Shown: positions 1 through 9,242 of the stretch, in pieces
Numbering within the stretch: the stretch's first letter is position 1
Layout of the letters: each line of letters starts with the position of its first letter
Assembly: GCA_029215795.1 (NCBI GenBank)
Contig: JARDYH010000001.1
Span: 295,064,654-295,128,653, forward strand
From: Anniella stebbinsi
Lineage: Eukaryota > Chordata > Lepidosauria > Squamata > Anniellidae
Direction: 5' to 3'
Length of the DNA: 64,000 nucleotides
Notes under the pieces: generated by a model
Told to the model about the DNA's origin: nothing
Database searches by the model: none
What the model saw: the letters and a program-made list of their open reading frames with translations, nothing else
Made by a program: the position numbers and the translations under genes

Positions 1-250
1 ACCCACTTACATGCCAAAGGCCTAATTGAATAAAAAGGCCTTTAGCTGCCAGTGAAAGTACAGCAGAGGGGGAAACCTAGGCTCCCTCAGCAGGGAGTTC
101 CACAATCTGGGAGTAGCCACTGAGAAGGCCATCTTTCATGTCGCCAACAAATGTTCCTCTGAAGGTGGTGACCTTGAAAGAAAGGCCTCTCTTAAGAACT
201 GGGCAGGCTTGTATGGGAGAAGGCAGTCTTTCAGGAATCCATTGACTCAT
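1..250 (-). mobile_element. L2-clade LINE 3' fragment, antisense
   Basis: Read on the minus strand, the segment encodes a degraded version of the L2 endonuclease-RT C-terminus: a block resembling R-AFSVA--LWNSLP (around 100-150), followed by lineage-typical 3' sequence. It is cut by the window edge, so its true extent is unknown. It has no intact frame and is a dead fragment. Identification is by similarity to better preserved copies elsewhere in this window (for example 19.5-20.8 kb). Confidence 0.6.
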
Positions 251-1784
251 GCAGGCTTGCTTACATATCTGAACTTGGCCAAAGTAAAGTCCATGGGCTA
301 TGTTTGTCTGCCAACAGGGAAAATGCAATTATCCCACAGCAGAAAAAACTTATCTTGGGGATAGCTATCTGGACCCTCCTCAAAATATATTTTTACACAA
401 TTACCTAGGAAGTTCCTCTCAGGCTGCAATCTTGTGAGTTTGGTCCAATTAAAGACATGAAGGTTTTTTGGGGTGGGGGAAAGCACCCATTTTCCTGAGC
501 CTTTACATCCCTGAGACCAATGAATATAGCAGGACTTATGTCGAAGTAAATATACATTGGTCAGGCTACATAAATCTTAAAACTGTCCTGTCCAGAAGCT
601 TTAGTTAATACAGGCACAACAGTTCTTTGCTGAAGTGGGTCACAGTACAGTACACTAGTTGCTTCAAAATCTGCACTGTCCCTCAATTGTTTTCTGGACA
701 GTTTAAAGATGCTGGCCTCTGAGCTATAGAGCTTGGATTGGAATTGACATAGCTCTAAAATTGCATAGTCTCCTCTATATCAGCACAACCACTACCATAA
801 CCAAGTGTGCATCCTTGACTGTACCATTTATGTGTGACATTTGAACAGCAAGGGCACACAGAGTAGAATTCCCAATGGGTGCCCATAGCTATGGAACATT
901 CTTCTCAAAGAGCTCCATCTAAGCCAGAGTCTAAATGCTTTTGATGAACACTCTACAACTTTCCTTTCAGCTGGTATGCAGTGGCTAAAGCTAAGTAGGT
1001 GATAGGTAATTTCCATTTAATTGCATATTGTTTTTATTGGGTACCTAGTTTTGTTTATTTTTTAAAGTTGTTGTTACCTGTCTTTCAGTCCTTGGGAAGG
1101 GGTGAGTTACAACCTAGAACTAAAACATTGACTCCCGCCACTTTGAAATATATAATTTTCTATAATATGGCAAGTCTAAAGTCTATATATTTAAGGACTT
1201 TGGCTTGAATAATAAAGAAAAGCAACTTAATGACTTCTAAGGGTTATCATAAGAAGGTAAGTAGTATACATTACTTGGAAGGAAAGTGACACCCCAGTGT
1301 GATTTTGAAATAAAATAAGTATATAATTTTCCCCTTATGGTTTTGTTTGAGGATCAAAGTATTTTGGGTTTTTGTCCTGAGTTACCCTTTTCTGCAAAGA
1401 AACAAAAATATCCCCAATTGCATACACTCCTTTCTTCCCTTCTTTTGACCAAAGAAGAGATAAGAGATAAACTCTGTTTAAAGCAAGTCTAGACATTATG
1501 AGCCTAATGGTAGACTGTCCAGAAAAGAATTTGCTTGTGGTTGATAATTTTAAACATTTTTTAAAAAGATAGCAAATAACCACAGTTTTGCGAGAGAAAT
1601 GCTGGTGCTGTCACACTGGGAATATCTGTGGGAGAAAGAGACAGCAAGTACTAACCTGCCTCCTGAAGAGCATACTAGAGAGTAGACCACTGTGGTTTCT
1701 CCTCCATCACCCACTTCTGCTTTTGCACAAGTAGAAGAGAAGGAACATTTTCCACACTAGTTCCCTATAGCACTTCTTTCAAAG
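251..1784. other. No recognisable gene or repeat
   Basis: AT-rich sequence without an open frame that resembles a protein, without convincing splice-flanked exons and without a repeat family I recognise. Short open frames here (60-83 codons) have no recognisable motif. It is treated as intergenic sequence. Confidence 0.5.
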
Positions 1785-2137
1785 GCCCCCTCCACAAGGA
1801 TGCGCTTTTGCGCCCGGTTCCGGGATTATGCGCATTATCGCGGAGGCGCATTTACGCCTAATCCCTCTGCACGGGAGGCGGCGAGAGGCGGCGAAGCGCA
1901 TTAATTCATGTCCAAAAAGCGCTTTAGAAGACGTTAATGCGCATAATCGCTTGTTCACACGGCGAAAATGCGCTTTAACGGCCGGAGAAAAATAAAAGTC
2001 GCTATTTAACGCGCATTCGAAAATGCGCATTATTGGGGAGATAACGCGCCTGTACGCCCGTTTTGCGCTCCGCTGGTGTGGAGGTAAAATTTATAATGAG
2101 CCTTTAAGGCTCATTAAACGTCTCGTGTGGAGGAGGC
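1785..2137. mobile_element. CpG-rich MITE with ATGCGCAT motifs (copy 1)
   Basis: A 353-bp element flanked by a 5-bp direct repeat CAAAG (1780-1784 and 2138-2142). Its ends are imperfect inverted repeats: GCCCCCTCCACAAG on the left and, on the complementary strand, GCCTCCTCCACACG on the right. The interior is unusual: about a dozen GCGC cores in contexts such as ATGCGCATTA, in a genome otherwise poor in CpG. It has no coding capacity. A second copy, in reverse orientation and split by a solo LTR, lies at 14812-15718, which shows that this is a dispersed repeat. The superfamily is not assigned. Confidence 0.7.
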
Positions 2138-2300
2138 CAAAGAGAGCAGAGGAGAAAAAAGCAAGAGGAGGAGCCTCACACATAGAGGAAGTTCGCCCTC
2201 TATAGGCCCAGAGGACTTAAGCACCCAATTTTGTCCCATTTCAGGTTTCAATAGTGAATAGGAAAGGAATGAGGGTCAATCTTGACTCTTCTCACACTGT

Positions 2301-2318
2301 TCCCCCCCCCCCCCCCCC
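2301..2318. repeat. Poly-C tract
   Basis: An uninterrupted run of about 17 cytosines following TGTTC. Confidence 0.9.
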
Positions 2319-2414
2319 ATATGCAGAGCACTTCTAAGAATGTGAGGTTTTACACATTCATTATCTCATTCATTCTTGCACATTGTGGAGTTGCTCAGAA
2401 TGTTCCCATTTTAC

Positions 2415-2880
2415 ATGATGATGATGATGATGATTTATATCCCACCTTTTTCCCAATAATGGGACCCATGGCGGCTTACAAATATAAACATGTACATTTA
2501 AAACAAATAGCGATATACAAAAATTTAAAATATAATTACACATAGTACGATTTTAAAATATTTTAAACATTTTAAAGCATTTTAAATACACATAATTAAA
2601 AGATCCAAACTATAAGCAGTACATCCACAAGGTCTGAACTACTCCCCAAAGGCCTGCTGAAACAGAAAAGTTTTAGCCTGCCTCACAAAGCACACCAAGG
2701 AGGGAGCCAGTCTAGCTTCCCTGGGAAGGGAGTTCCAGAGCCACGGGGCAGCCACCGAGAAGGCCTTCTCCCTCGTTCCCACCAGCCGTGCCTGTGATGG
2801 TGGTGGGGTGGATAGAAGGGCCTCCCCTGAAGACCTCAGGGCACAGGCAGGCTTATGAGGGAGAATGATGATGATGATCA
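2415..2880 (-). mobile_element. L2-clade LINE 3' end, antisense, with GAT microsatellites
   Basis: It begins with a short (GAT)n run, the complement of the microsatellite tail, then 3' UTR-like sequence, then the complement of coding sequence reading approximately FSVAAPWLWNSLPREARLAPS on the minus strand, which is the L2 RT C-terminal signature. A second GATGATGAT run closes it. It is 5'-truncated, as usual for LINE copies, and has no intact ORF. Confidence 0.75.
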
Positions 2881-3629
2881 AGTGAGACTGAGCAACTAAC
2901 TTGGGTGAAGACACGCTCAAAATTCTTAAGCCAATGGCAATTTGAAGATTGGGCCCAAAAATCAGGCACCTGGCATTTAGGATATTTCTGGTGAACATGG
3001 GGGTTCCTAAGAGGAGGGTCTTCAAGAATGGAGCTAGGATGAAACAGGGAGGAGCAGCACCTTTGGTGGGTGGAGCTGTGGGAAGGTGTGGTGCCAATGG
3101 CTCCACATTTTTAAAGGCACCACCAGCCCCTGCATATCAAGACAGCCACACAGATAGACAAAAGCAAAGTACATTTACACCCATCGCTGTCTCTCCCACC
3201 TAACTCTTTCTTTTTCTCTCCAGCCCCAAAGGAAATAAAAGGGGTTTCCTCCCTCCCTCCCTTATCTTTTTTAAGGTTTGGCCACTCCATTCCTCTCAGC
3301 TTCTGCCTGGCAGTGCTACTTCCTCCACCATCAAAATCTCCACCCAGGAAAATGAAGGGGCAAAAAAACCTGTGAGAGTCCATGCTGAGGGAAGGGGGGA
3401 ATATCTACATGGAAGTATTGCTGCCCACGGACGTCATGCTGGGAATCTCAACATGGGGCGGCAGGGGAATGGAGTCCACCGCCACCCATTAAAAAAACAA
3501 ATGGTACAGGCCCATTTGCCTCATACATAGAAGAGGGTGGGATTTACAAACTCATGAATACACTCTAAAATAAAAGGGTATAAAGCAGACTATTGTGTCA
3601 CAATTGGCCAACAATATGCAAACTAGAGG
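2881..3629. other. No recognisable gene
   Basis: The 5' part (to about 3000) may continue the preceding LINE. The rest contains purine- and pyrimidine-rich stretches but no convincing exon or named repeat. Confidence 0.4.
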
Positions 3630-3804
3630 AGCTGTCTTATACCAGGCCATGCTATTTGTCCATAAACTCCAGCTGATTAGCAGCTGCTCCAGGATCTCCA
3701 GTAGAGATCTTTACTGATTCCTGATCTTTCTGCTGGAATTGCCAGGCAGTGACTGAACCTGGGACACCCTGCATGCAATGTTTCTACCAATGAAGTATGC
3801 TTCC
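3630..3804 (-). mobile_element. tRNA-derived SINE, antisense, degraded
   Basis: The segment reads as the complement of the common squamate tRNA-headed SINE. The B-box complement is seen as GACTGAACCTGGGAC near 3751-3765. It is followed by TGCATGCAATG, the complement of the CTTTGCATGCA head. The 5' part (GCTGTCTTATACCAGGCCAT) matches the conserved SINE 3' body. Compare the sense copy at 58930-59098. Confidence 0.65.
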
Positions 3805-4687
3805 TTCCTCCATTGGGTCTTTCCTTTCCTAATAGTGACTTCAGTCTCAGACACCTGACAGTTGTGGATGTGAAGGTGTGACAGTGTAAAGCAACCTTGC
3901 AAATAATCCCACAAAAGTTAGTAATACATAAATAGCTAGCCTGTATTTTTACATGGTGCTCTTGGGAGGAAGGAAGCCCCTGCCTCCATGGTAACCCAGC
4001 TACTAGCCTCTTTTTAGACTCTACAAAGTGGGCTGGCATCATTTAGTTTCTGTTCCCTCCCACTGTGTTCTCAGACTGATTGGGGAGAAAGAAACTTTAT
4101 TTTCTCTGTGGAGAACACAGAAACAAGGCTGGAAGCAGTCAACATGTTTTTTTGGGGGAGAGTTGAAAACAGCATGATGGGAATAATTTCTTGTGGTGCA
4201 ACACATGCTTTGCTCCTGTCATCTTTGGTCAAGCTGGTATTGTAGCACCGTTGTTAGAGTCAGAAATCCTTATTGATGTACCTCAAATCATCCAGAGATC
4301 TACAAGAAGATCCAGATCTACCATCTAATCTTCCAAGCCCTGCTTTAGTTCAGCTCTAATTAAGCGGCATCTTTAGTTAAATGCCCTGTCTAGTTACAAA
4401 AAGATACTGTGAAACTTGAGACATGATTTATACTTTCTTATGTTCTCAAATTTATTACTTTGTCCCACACCAAACTGAGTAAAAGGGGGAAAAATTACAA
4501 ATTGTACAGCTCGGGCAAGCACCTCTTTCACATATACATTACAGCTAATACTCATAACCTTGCCAGTACACATCTATCACCACAATTATTCTGGTCATTT
4601 ACAGTTTAGCAGCAAGGATAAGAAAAGGATCTCAAGATCAAGTCCACTGAATGGGCAGGAGAGATTATAGTTAAGGCTACAGTCCTA
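3805..4687. other. No recognisable gene
   Basis: Mixed-composition intergenic sequence. I see no exon-like frame, RNA gene or named repeat. Confidence 0.4.
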
Positions 4688-5092
4688 AGCACACTTTACC
4701 TGGACGCACTTGCCCATAAGGAAACTATACTTGCCCATAGGGATCCATTGGACAGCACTTGCCCATAGGGAAACCATACTTGGCCGCAGGAATCCATAGG
4801 ACAGCACTTGCCCATAGGGATCCATAGGACAGCAATTGTATAGTAGTTTCCCTATGGGCAAGTGCTCTCCTATGGATCCCTATGGGCAAGTGCAATCCCA
4901 TGGATCCCTATGGGCAAGTGCAATCCCATGGATCCCTATGGGCAAGTGCTCTCCCATGGATCCCTATGGGCAAGTGCTCTCCCATGGATCCCTATGGGCA
5001 AGTGCTCTCCCATGGATCCCTACGGGCAAGTGCTCTCCCATGGATCCCTATGGGCAAGTACGGTTTCCCTATGGTCAAGTACTATCATTTGT
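4688..5092. repeat. 28-bp minisatellite with an inverted arm
   Basis: The right arm (about 4845-5080) is a head-to-tail array of a 28-bp unit centred on GGATCCCTATGGGCAAGTG. The GGGCAAGTG core recurs at 4856, 4884, 4912, 4940, 4968, 4996, 5024 and 5052. The left arm (about 4700-4830) carries the same unit in the opposite orientation (ACTTGCCCATAGGGATCC) in more degraded form, so the array is an inverted repeat. Because 28 is not a multiple of three, all three forward frames stay open and produce spurious repetitive ORFs. Confidence 0.92.
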
Positions 5093-5929
5093 TTTTGTAT
5101 GCCCGGGTGAAAACAGCTTATGCAAATTTAAGACAGTTTGTTCCTACTTCAAAACTCACATGAAACCGCTTGCTAAACGCAGTTTCTGCCCTGGCCCTCC
5201 CAACCAGGATTACAGGCTAAACAGAATGTGTGTGTTCTGTACTGTATGTAAAGATGGTAAGAACATGTTTACTCCATGCCAACTGTTGCACAACATACAA
5301 TTACGAACAGTTTCCTAAGCTGCGGTCAGACAGATATCATATTCCCTTTGAACACTGTGCAAAAGGACAGAATAGATTTGTTTCCATTTGGTTGTATCAA
5401 CTGGCTATTTTCGTTTTAGGTCGGCAAACACTTATATAGTGTTTGTGTGTGTGTGCTCAAACGACCAGACAGGTGTGTTTAACTACACAATTCTTAAAAG
5501 GCGATGTCATTAGACCGCAAGGCAAAGAAAACGAAATGGAAGGCAAGGCAGCCTTGCACCTAAACTATTAACCCTAACAGGAATCCAAATTGGTCACCTT
5601 ATATAAACCAGCCTTGGAACGGGAAGGGGAAGAAAAGAAAGGGAGGAGTGGGGGAGAGCATAATTGTAGGAAACATTTTCTTTCTAGGCTGCATTTTGTA
5701 AGCAACCTGTTGTCTGCTAGCTGCAGATCTCACAAGTGCGCCTTGCCATCGCCAGAGAAATACTAAACACACGTGGCTTATTAAGAGCATTCTTCTAATT
5801 ATTTCCCCAACTGCTTAGAGCCAACAAGGCTACCTTTGCTTTTGGCTGATACCTCAATTCATTCCCATAGAGATGCTCATCCTATTCTACTTAGAATTCT
5901 GGTTTGAATTCCCTCTTACCTGTTCTGAT
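5093..5929. other. No recognisable gene
   Basis: Unique-looking sequence without exon signatures. It contains a short GTGTGTGTGTG run near 5441-5452. It ends just before the GC-richer promoter-like patch at 5930-6250. Confidence 0.4.
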
Positions 5930-6250
5930 CTCTTCCAGCTGCACAGGAAGAAGGAACTCCTTTGTTAGAGTTTGAGCAGAGGAGAGAAAACACCGTCTGC
6001 TAATATAAAGTGCCCTGCTCGCGTCCCCTCCCTCCATCTCTGTGGCACACACCCCTTAACTGGCTACTGCAATCGCTGCCCAATCATCTGCCGGATCTCT
6101 TCAGCATCACTCCGAATTACACCGCTGGATTGGTGCAGCTGCCTCAAACCATCAGCTGAGCTGAGCCCACTCGAGTAACCATGGCAACCGTCCGCCCATA
6201 TTTTGAAGAGGAGAAACTCCACCCTGATAAAGAGCACAAGAGCTGCGTGC
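5930..6250. promoter_or_regulatory. Promoter-like patch with RFX X-box and CCAAT motifs
   Basis: It contains a near-ideal X-box (GTAACC-AT-GGCAAC, 6175-6188), the RFX binding site typical of ciliary-gene promoters, plus a forward CCAAT (in GCCCAATCATC) and an inverted one (GGATTGGTGC) within 130 bp upstream, in locally GC-richer sequence. The X-box overlaps an ATG with strong Kozak context (AACCATGGC, ATG at 6181) that opens a 46-codon frame with no recognised homology and no clear splice donor. No downstream gene was identified, so it may be a distal element or the 5' end of a gene I cannot recognise. Confidence 0.35.
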
Positions 6251-6313
6251 TCTCCGAACTTGCTTTAGAGGCAAACTCTATAATAAATATACATAAAATA
6301 ATAATATATATTA

Positions 6314-7223
6314 ATTAAACAAAAAACCTACGGTTTACAAAAGCAACGTTAAGGCTCTACGGTTTCCAACCAAGCTCCAAAAAGCAGGGAAATTGGGAGT
6401 TAAGGCTCTCAAGCCTTAATGCCACAACCTCCCTAAGGAGGCAGAAAGTGCAAGTGAAATTCTCATTCTCCCAAAGCAGATAAACCATGAGGACTAGGGT
6501 GACCAGATTTTAAAAATAAAAATCCCGGTCCCCCCCCAGCCCCCCCCCACCCAAAACAACCACCCCACCAAGCCCCCCCCCCAAAAAACCCCAGCCTGGA
6601 CCTACTGCCGGGTTCCTTCTTCGCCCGCGTGGCTGCGTGGGGTCCTCCTTCGCCGCCCACGCGGAAGAGGCGGGAGAGGGCCAGATCCAGAAGTGACGCC
6701 ACTTCCGGATCCGGCCCTCTCCTGCCTCTTCCGTGCGGCCTCTGGCCTTACGATCCCGGCAGTGGCGGCGAAGGTGGCGGAGGAGCCCGGGAAGCAGCCG
6801 CCCCAGCAGGTAAGTGCCCCCCTTCGTGCTTACCAGCTGGGGCGGCCGCTTCCCGGGCTCCTCCGCCGCCTTCGCCGCCGCTCCTTGCTTGCTGCCACCG
6901 CCGCGTGATCCCCCGCCACCCCGGTTTGTCCCCCCGCCCCCCGGTTGGGCCGGTTTGCCCCTGGATTCCCGGTTAGGACCGGGAAATCCTGAGCCATCTG
7001 GACAGCCTAATGAGGACAGGATGGAGAATTTGATATGCAGAGGTGACTGTGGGGTTGTGGAAAACTTATCACAAACAACTTAGGGCCACCTACTTCTCTT
7101 TTTTTGTTTAGGGCAGCCCTTCCCCAGCCTGGTGCTGTTCAAAGGTGTTGGACTACAACTCCCATCATTGCAAGTCAGTATGTTCCATGGTCAGGAATGC
7201 TGGGACTTGTAATCTCAAACACC
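6314..7223 (+). repeat. Left arm of a large inverted repeat
   Basis: The sequence 6314-6494 plus 7010-7223 is repeated in inverted orientation at 8851-9242. Shared blocks include ATTAAACAAAAAACCTACGG, the CTCCCAAAGCAGATAAACC block, and the palindromic GGACTACAACTCCCATC repeat. The left arm is lengthened by a hAT-like insertion (6495-7009) that the right arm lacks. The spacer is about 1.6 kb and non-coding. Confidence 0.85.
6495..7009. mobile_element. GC-rich non-autonomous hAT-like element
   Basis: It is flanked by a perfect 8-bp duplication ATGAGGAC (6487-6494 and 7010-7017), the hAT-superfamily signature. Terminal inverted repeats are TAGGGTGACCAGAT and ATCTGGACAGCCTA. The interior is very GC-rich and holds two consecutive hairpins. 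One lies around 6660-6740 with an ETS-like CACTTCCGGATCC at its apex. The other lies around 6778-6885, with a consensus 5' splice site CAG|GTAAGT (6807-6815) in one strand. The inverted-repeat partner at 9062-9069 has a single GTCCTCAT, that is, an empty site, which confirms the boundaries. It has no transposase. Confidence 0.85.
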
Positions 7224-7310
7224 TGGATATGCAATATGATATACAGAGGTGACTGTGGGGTTGTGGGAAATGATGATGAACAACTTAGAACCACCTACTT
7301 CTCTCAGGTT
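7027..7310. repeat. Direct duplication of a ~70-bp block flanking a palindromic MITE
   Basis: The block GATATGCAGAGGTGACTGTG, followed by GGGTTGTGG and the CCACCTACTTCTCT segment, occurs at about 7030-7102 and again, diverged, at about 7236-7306. Between the copies lies the palindromic GGACTACAACTCCCATC repeat (7113-7223). Only one copy is present in the right arm of the inverted repeat. Confidence 0.6.
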
Positions 7311-7873
7311 GGGGAATGCTGTTCTAGAACAAGGGCAGGCAGAATGTAGATCTCCAGAGGTTTTGGAATTCAACTTGTAAAAGTCCCTATAGCATGGGCA
7401 GTGATCAGGAATGGTGCGAGTTGATGTCCAAAACATCAGGGTGGATCTATTTTCTGCTCACATCTGTTCTAAGGTATGATGTTTTCCAGCATTAAAATAT
7501 GCGATCAATCAACAAACTACAACAGAGCTGCATCACTTTAAATAAACTGTCTAAACCAAATGAAGTGACAATGAATGAATCTTGAATACCTAATCCAGAT
7601 AGTCCTTCAGACGTCAACATTAGTTTTCAACACATGGCATAGGATGTCTGTTTATTGAATATCATATATGGTGTTGGGGGACTAAAATAGAGGATTTCTC
7701 TTACGTGTTCAGCAGTGTCAGATCAAAGGTAAAGCTACCACCTAATACTTTCAGGTATAAGTATTATTTTAAAATTAATGATCAAATGATTTTTGTCTTC
7801 CCCATAATACATAACATAGGAGTTACAGTGCAACACATCTGGAGAGCACCAGACTGGAGAAGGTTGGTTTACA

Positions 7874-7955
7874 CTTGAATCCTATACATGGCTTCTCAGA
7901 AGTCAGTGCCACTGAATTCACTACGGCTTACCTTCAAGTGGTATAGGATTGCAAA
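7874..7955. mobile_element. Short palindromic MITE (AATCCTATAC...GTATAGGATTGC)
   Basis: Inverted termini GAATCCTATACATG and GTGGTATAGGATTGC bound an interior resembling the squamate block CAGAAGTMAGTSCCATTGAATTCA. Related copies occur at 13083-13148, 13228-13285, 13698-13760, 38752-38818, 54296-54385 and 55754-55845. Confidence 0.6.
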
Positions 7956-8043
7956 CTAATATCATCTGAAAGGAGTTCAAGACAGCCAAACTAAACCTTT
8001 TCTGCTCTTCTGTCGCTTTGATGTATTGTAAAGAGATTGTGGG

Positions 8044-8605
8044 TAGGCTGACCAGACCCCCCGGGGTTTCCCGGTCCTAAATGGGAAAAATGGGCCAAAC
8101 CGGGCCGACTGGGCCCCAGGGGGCAACCTCCGGGAAACGGCTCGTTCTCCTCCAGCGAGGAGGGGGTGCGGGGCGGCGCGGGGCGGCGCGGGGCAGCGCG
8201 GGTGGGGCGGGCGGCCTGCGCGGGGCGGGCAGCAGTGCGAGGCACTTACCTGCTGAGGCGTCTGCTTCCCTCCGGTGCTCGGAATCTACTGAGAAACAGG
8301 CTTCGCGGCCTGTCCCTCAATAGCGCGCCGGATGATGACGTCATCACCCGGCGCGGTACTGAGAGACAGGCCAGGAATCTCAGGCCAGGAATCTCAGTAG
8401 ATTCCGAGCACTGGTGGGAAGCAGACACCCCAGCCGGTAAGGAGCGCGGGGCGGGCGGCGCGGGGCGTGCGTGCGTGCGGGCAGCGCGGGGCGGGGGGGC
8501 GGTGCGGGGGGGCGGCGTGGGGGGGGGCTGCGCGGGGGGGTTGTTTTGGGTGGGTGGGGTGGGGGTGGGGTCTGGGATTTTGATCCTCAAAATCTGGTCA
8601 CCCTA
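8044..8605. mobile_element. GC-rich non-autonomous hAT-like element with central palindrome
   Basis: It is flanked by a perfect 8-bp duplication ATTGTGGG (8036-8043 and 8606-8613). Terminal inverted repeats are TAGGCTGACCAGA and ATCTGGTCACCCTA. The interior is over most of its length GC-rich. An inverted repeat of about 50 bp per arm (about 8245-8292 with 8391-8440) surrounds an apex palindrome centred on a full CRE, TGACGTCA (8336-8343). The motif CAGCAGGTAAGTGC, shared with the element at 6495-7009, is present on the minus strand (8242-8255). There is no transposase; the open frames across it are composition artefacts. Confidence 0.87.
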
Positions 8606-8850
8606 ATTGTGGGGAGTGAACAGTATATTTTGTATAAACACATTTTAAGAAAACATTAGTTCTTTGAAGGGCAGGATATTGACCAAAAGTTGAAAGTGCC
8701 TGGCACATACTCTGGTTCTATATTTGCAACAAATAGTTCCCCTTTTGTTATAAGTCATGCTGCTATATGCAAGATGTGTGTCAGAGAAAAGTATTGGGCA
8801 GACCTTGTATTTGGTAAGGATATGGAACAATGTTCCCCCATCCTGCTACC

Positions 8851-9242
8851 CTCCAGAAGTTTGAGATGACAAGTCCCAGCATTCCTGACCATGGGACATA
8901 CTGACTTGCAATGATGGGAGTTGTAGTCCAACACCTTTGGAGGGCACCAGGCTGGGGAAGGGCTGCCCTAAACAAAAAAAGAGAAGTAGGTGGCCCTAAG
9001 TTGTTCGTGATCAGTTTTCCACAACCCCACAGTCACCTCTGCATATCAAATTATCCATCCTGTCCTCATGGTTTATCTGCTTTGGGAGAATGAGAATTTT
9101 ACTTGCACTTTCTGCCTCCTTAGGGAGGATGTGGCGTTAAGGCTTGGGAGCCTTAACTCCCAGTTTCCCTGCTTTTTGGTGCTTGGTTGGAAACCGTAGA
9201 GCCTTAATGTTGTTTTTGTAAACCGTAGGTTTTTTGTTTAAT
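8851..9242 (-). repeat. Right arm of the large inverted repeat
   Basis: It is the reverse complement of 6314-7223 without the 515-bp hAT-like insertion. It contains the palindromic GGACTACAACTCCCATC-type repeat (8851-8960), the CTCTGCATATCAAATTATCC block, and the block ending in GTAAACCGTAGG. The uninterrupted site GTCCTCAT is at 9062-9069. Confidence 0.85.

Noticed and set aside
4862..5075. CRISPR-like array
   Set aside because: Units are contiguous 28-mers without unique spacers, in vertebrate DNA; this is a minisatellite.
4836..5318. Three overlapping forward ORFs with repeats such as PMDPYGQV
   Set aside because: They are the three frames of the 28-bp minisatellite, kept open by its period. 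There is no start context or family similarity.
8081..8659. Several ORFs up to 146 codons rich in Gly, Arg and Ala
   Set aside because: Composition effect of the GC-rich hAT-like element; all frames are open and none resembles a protein.
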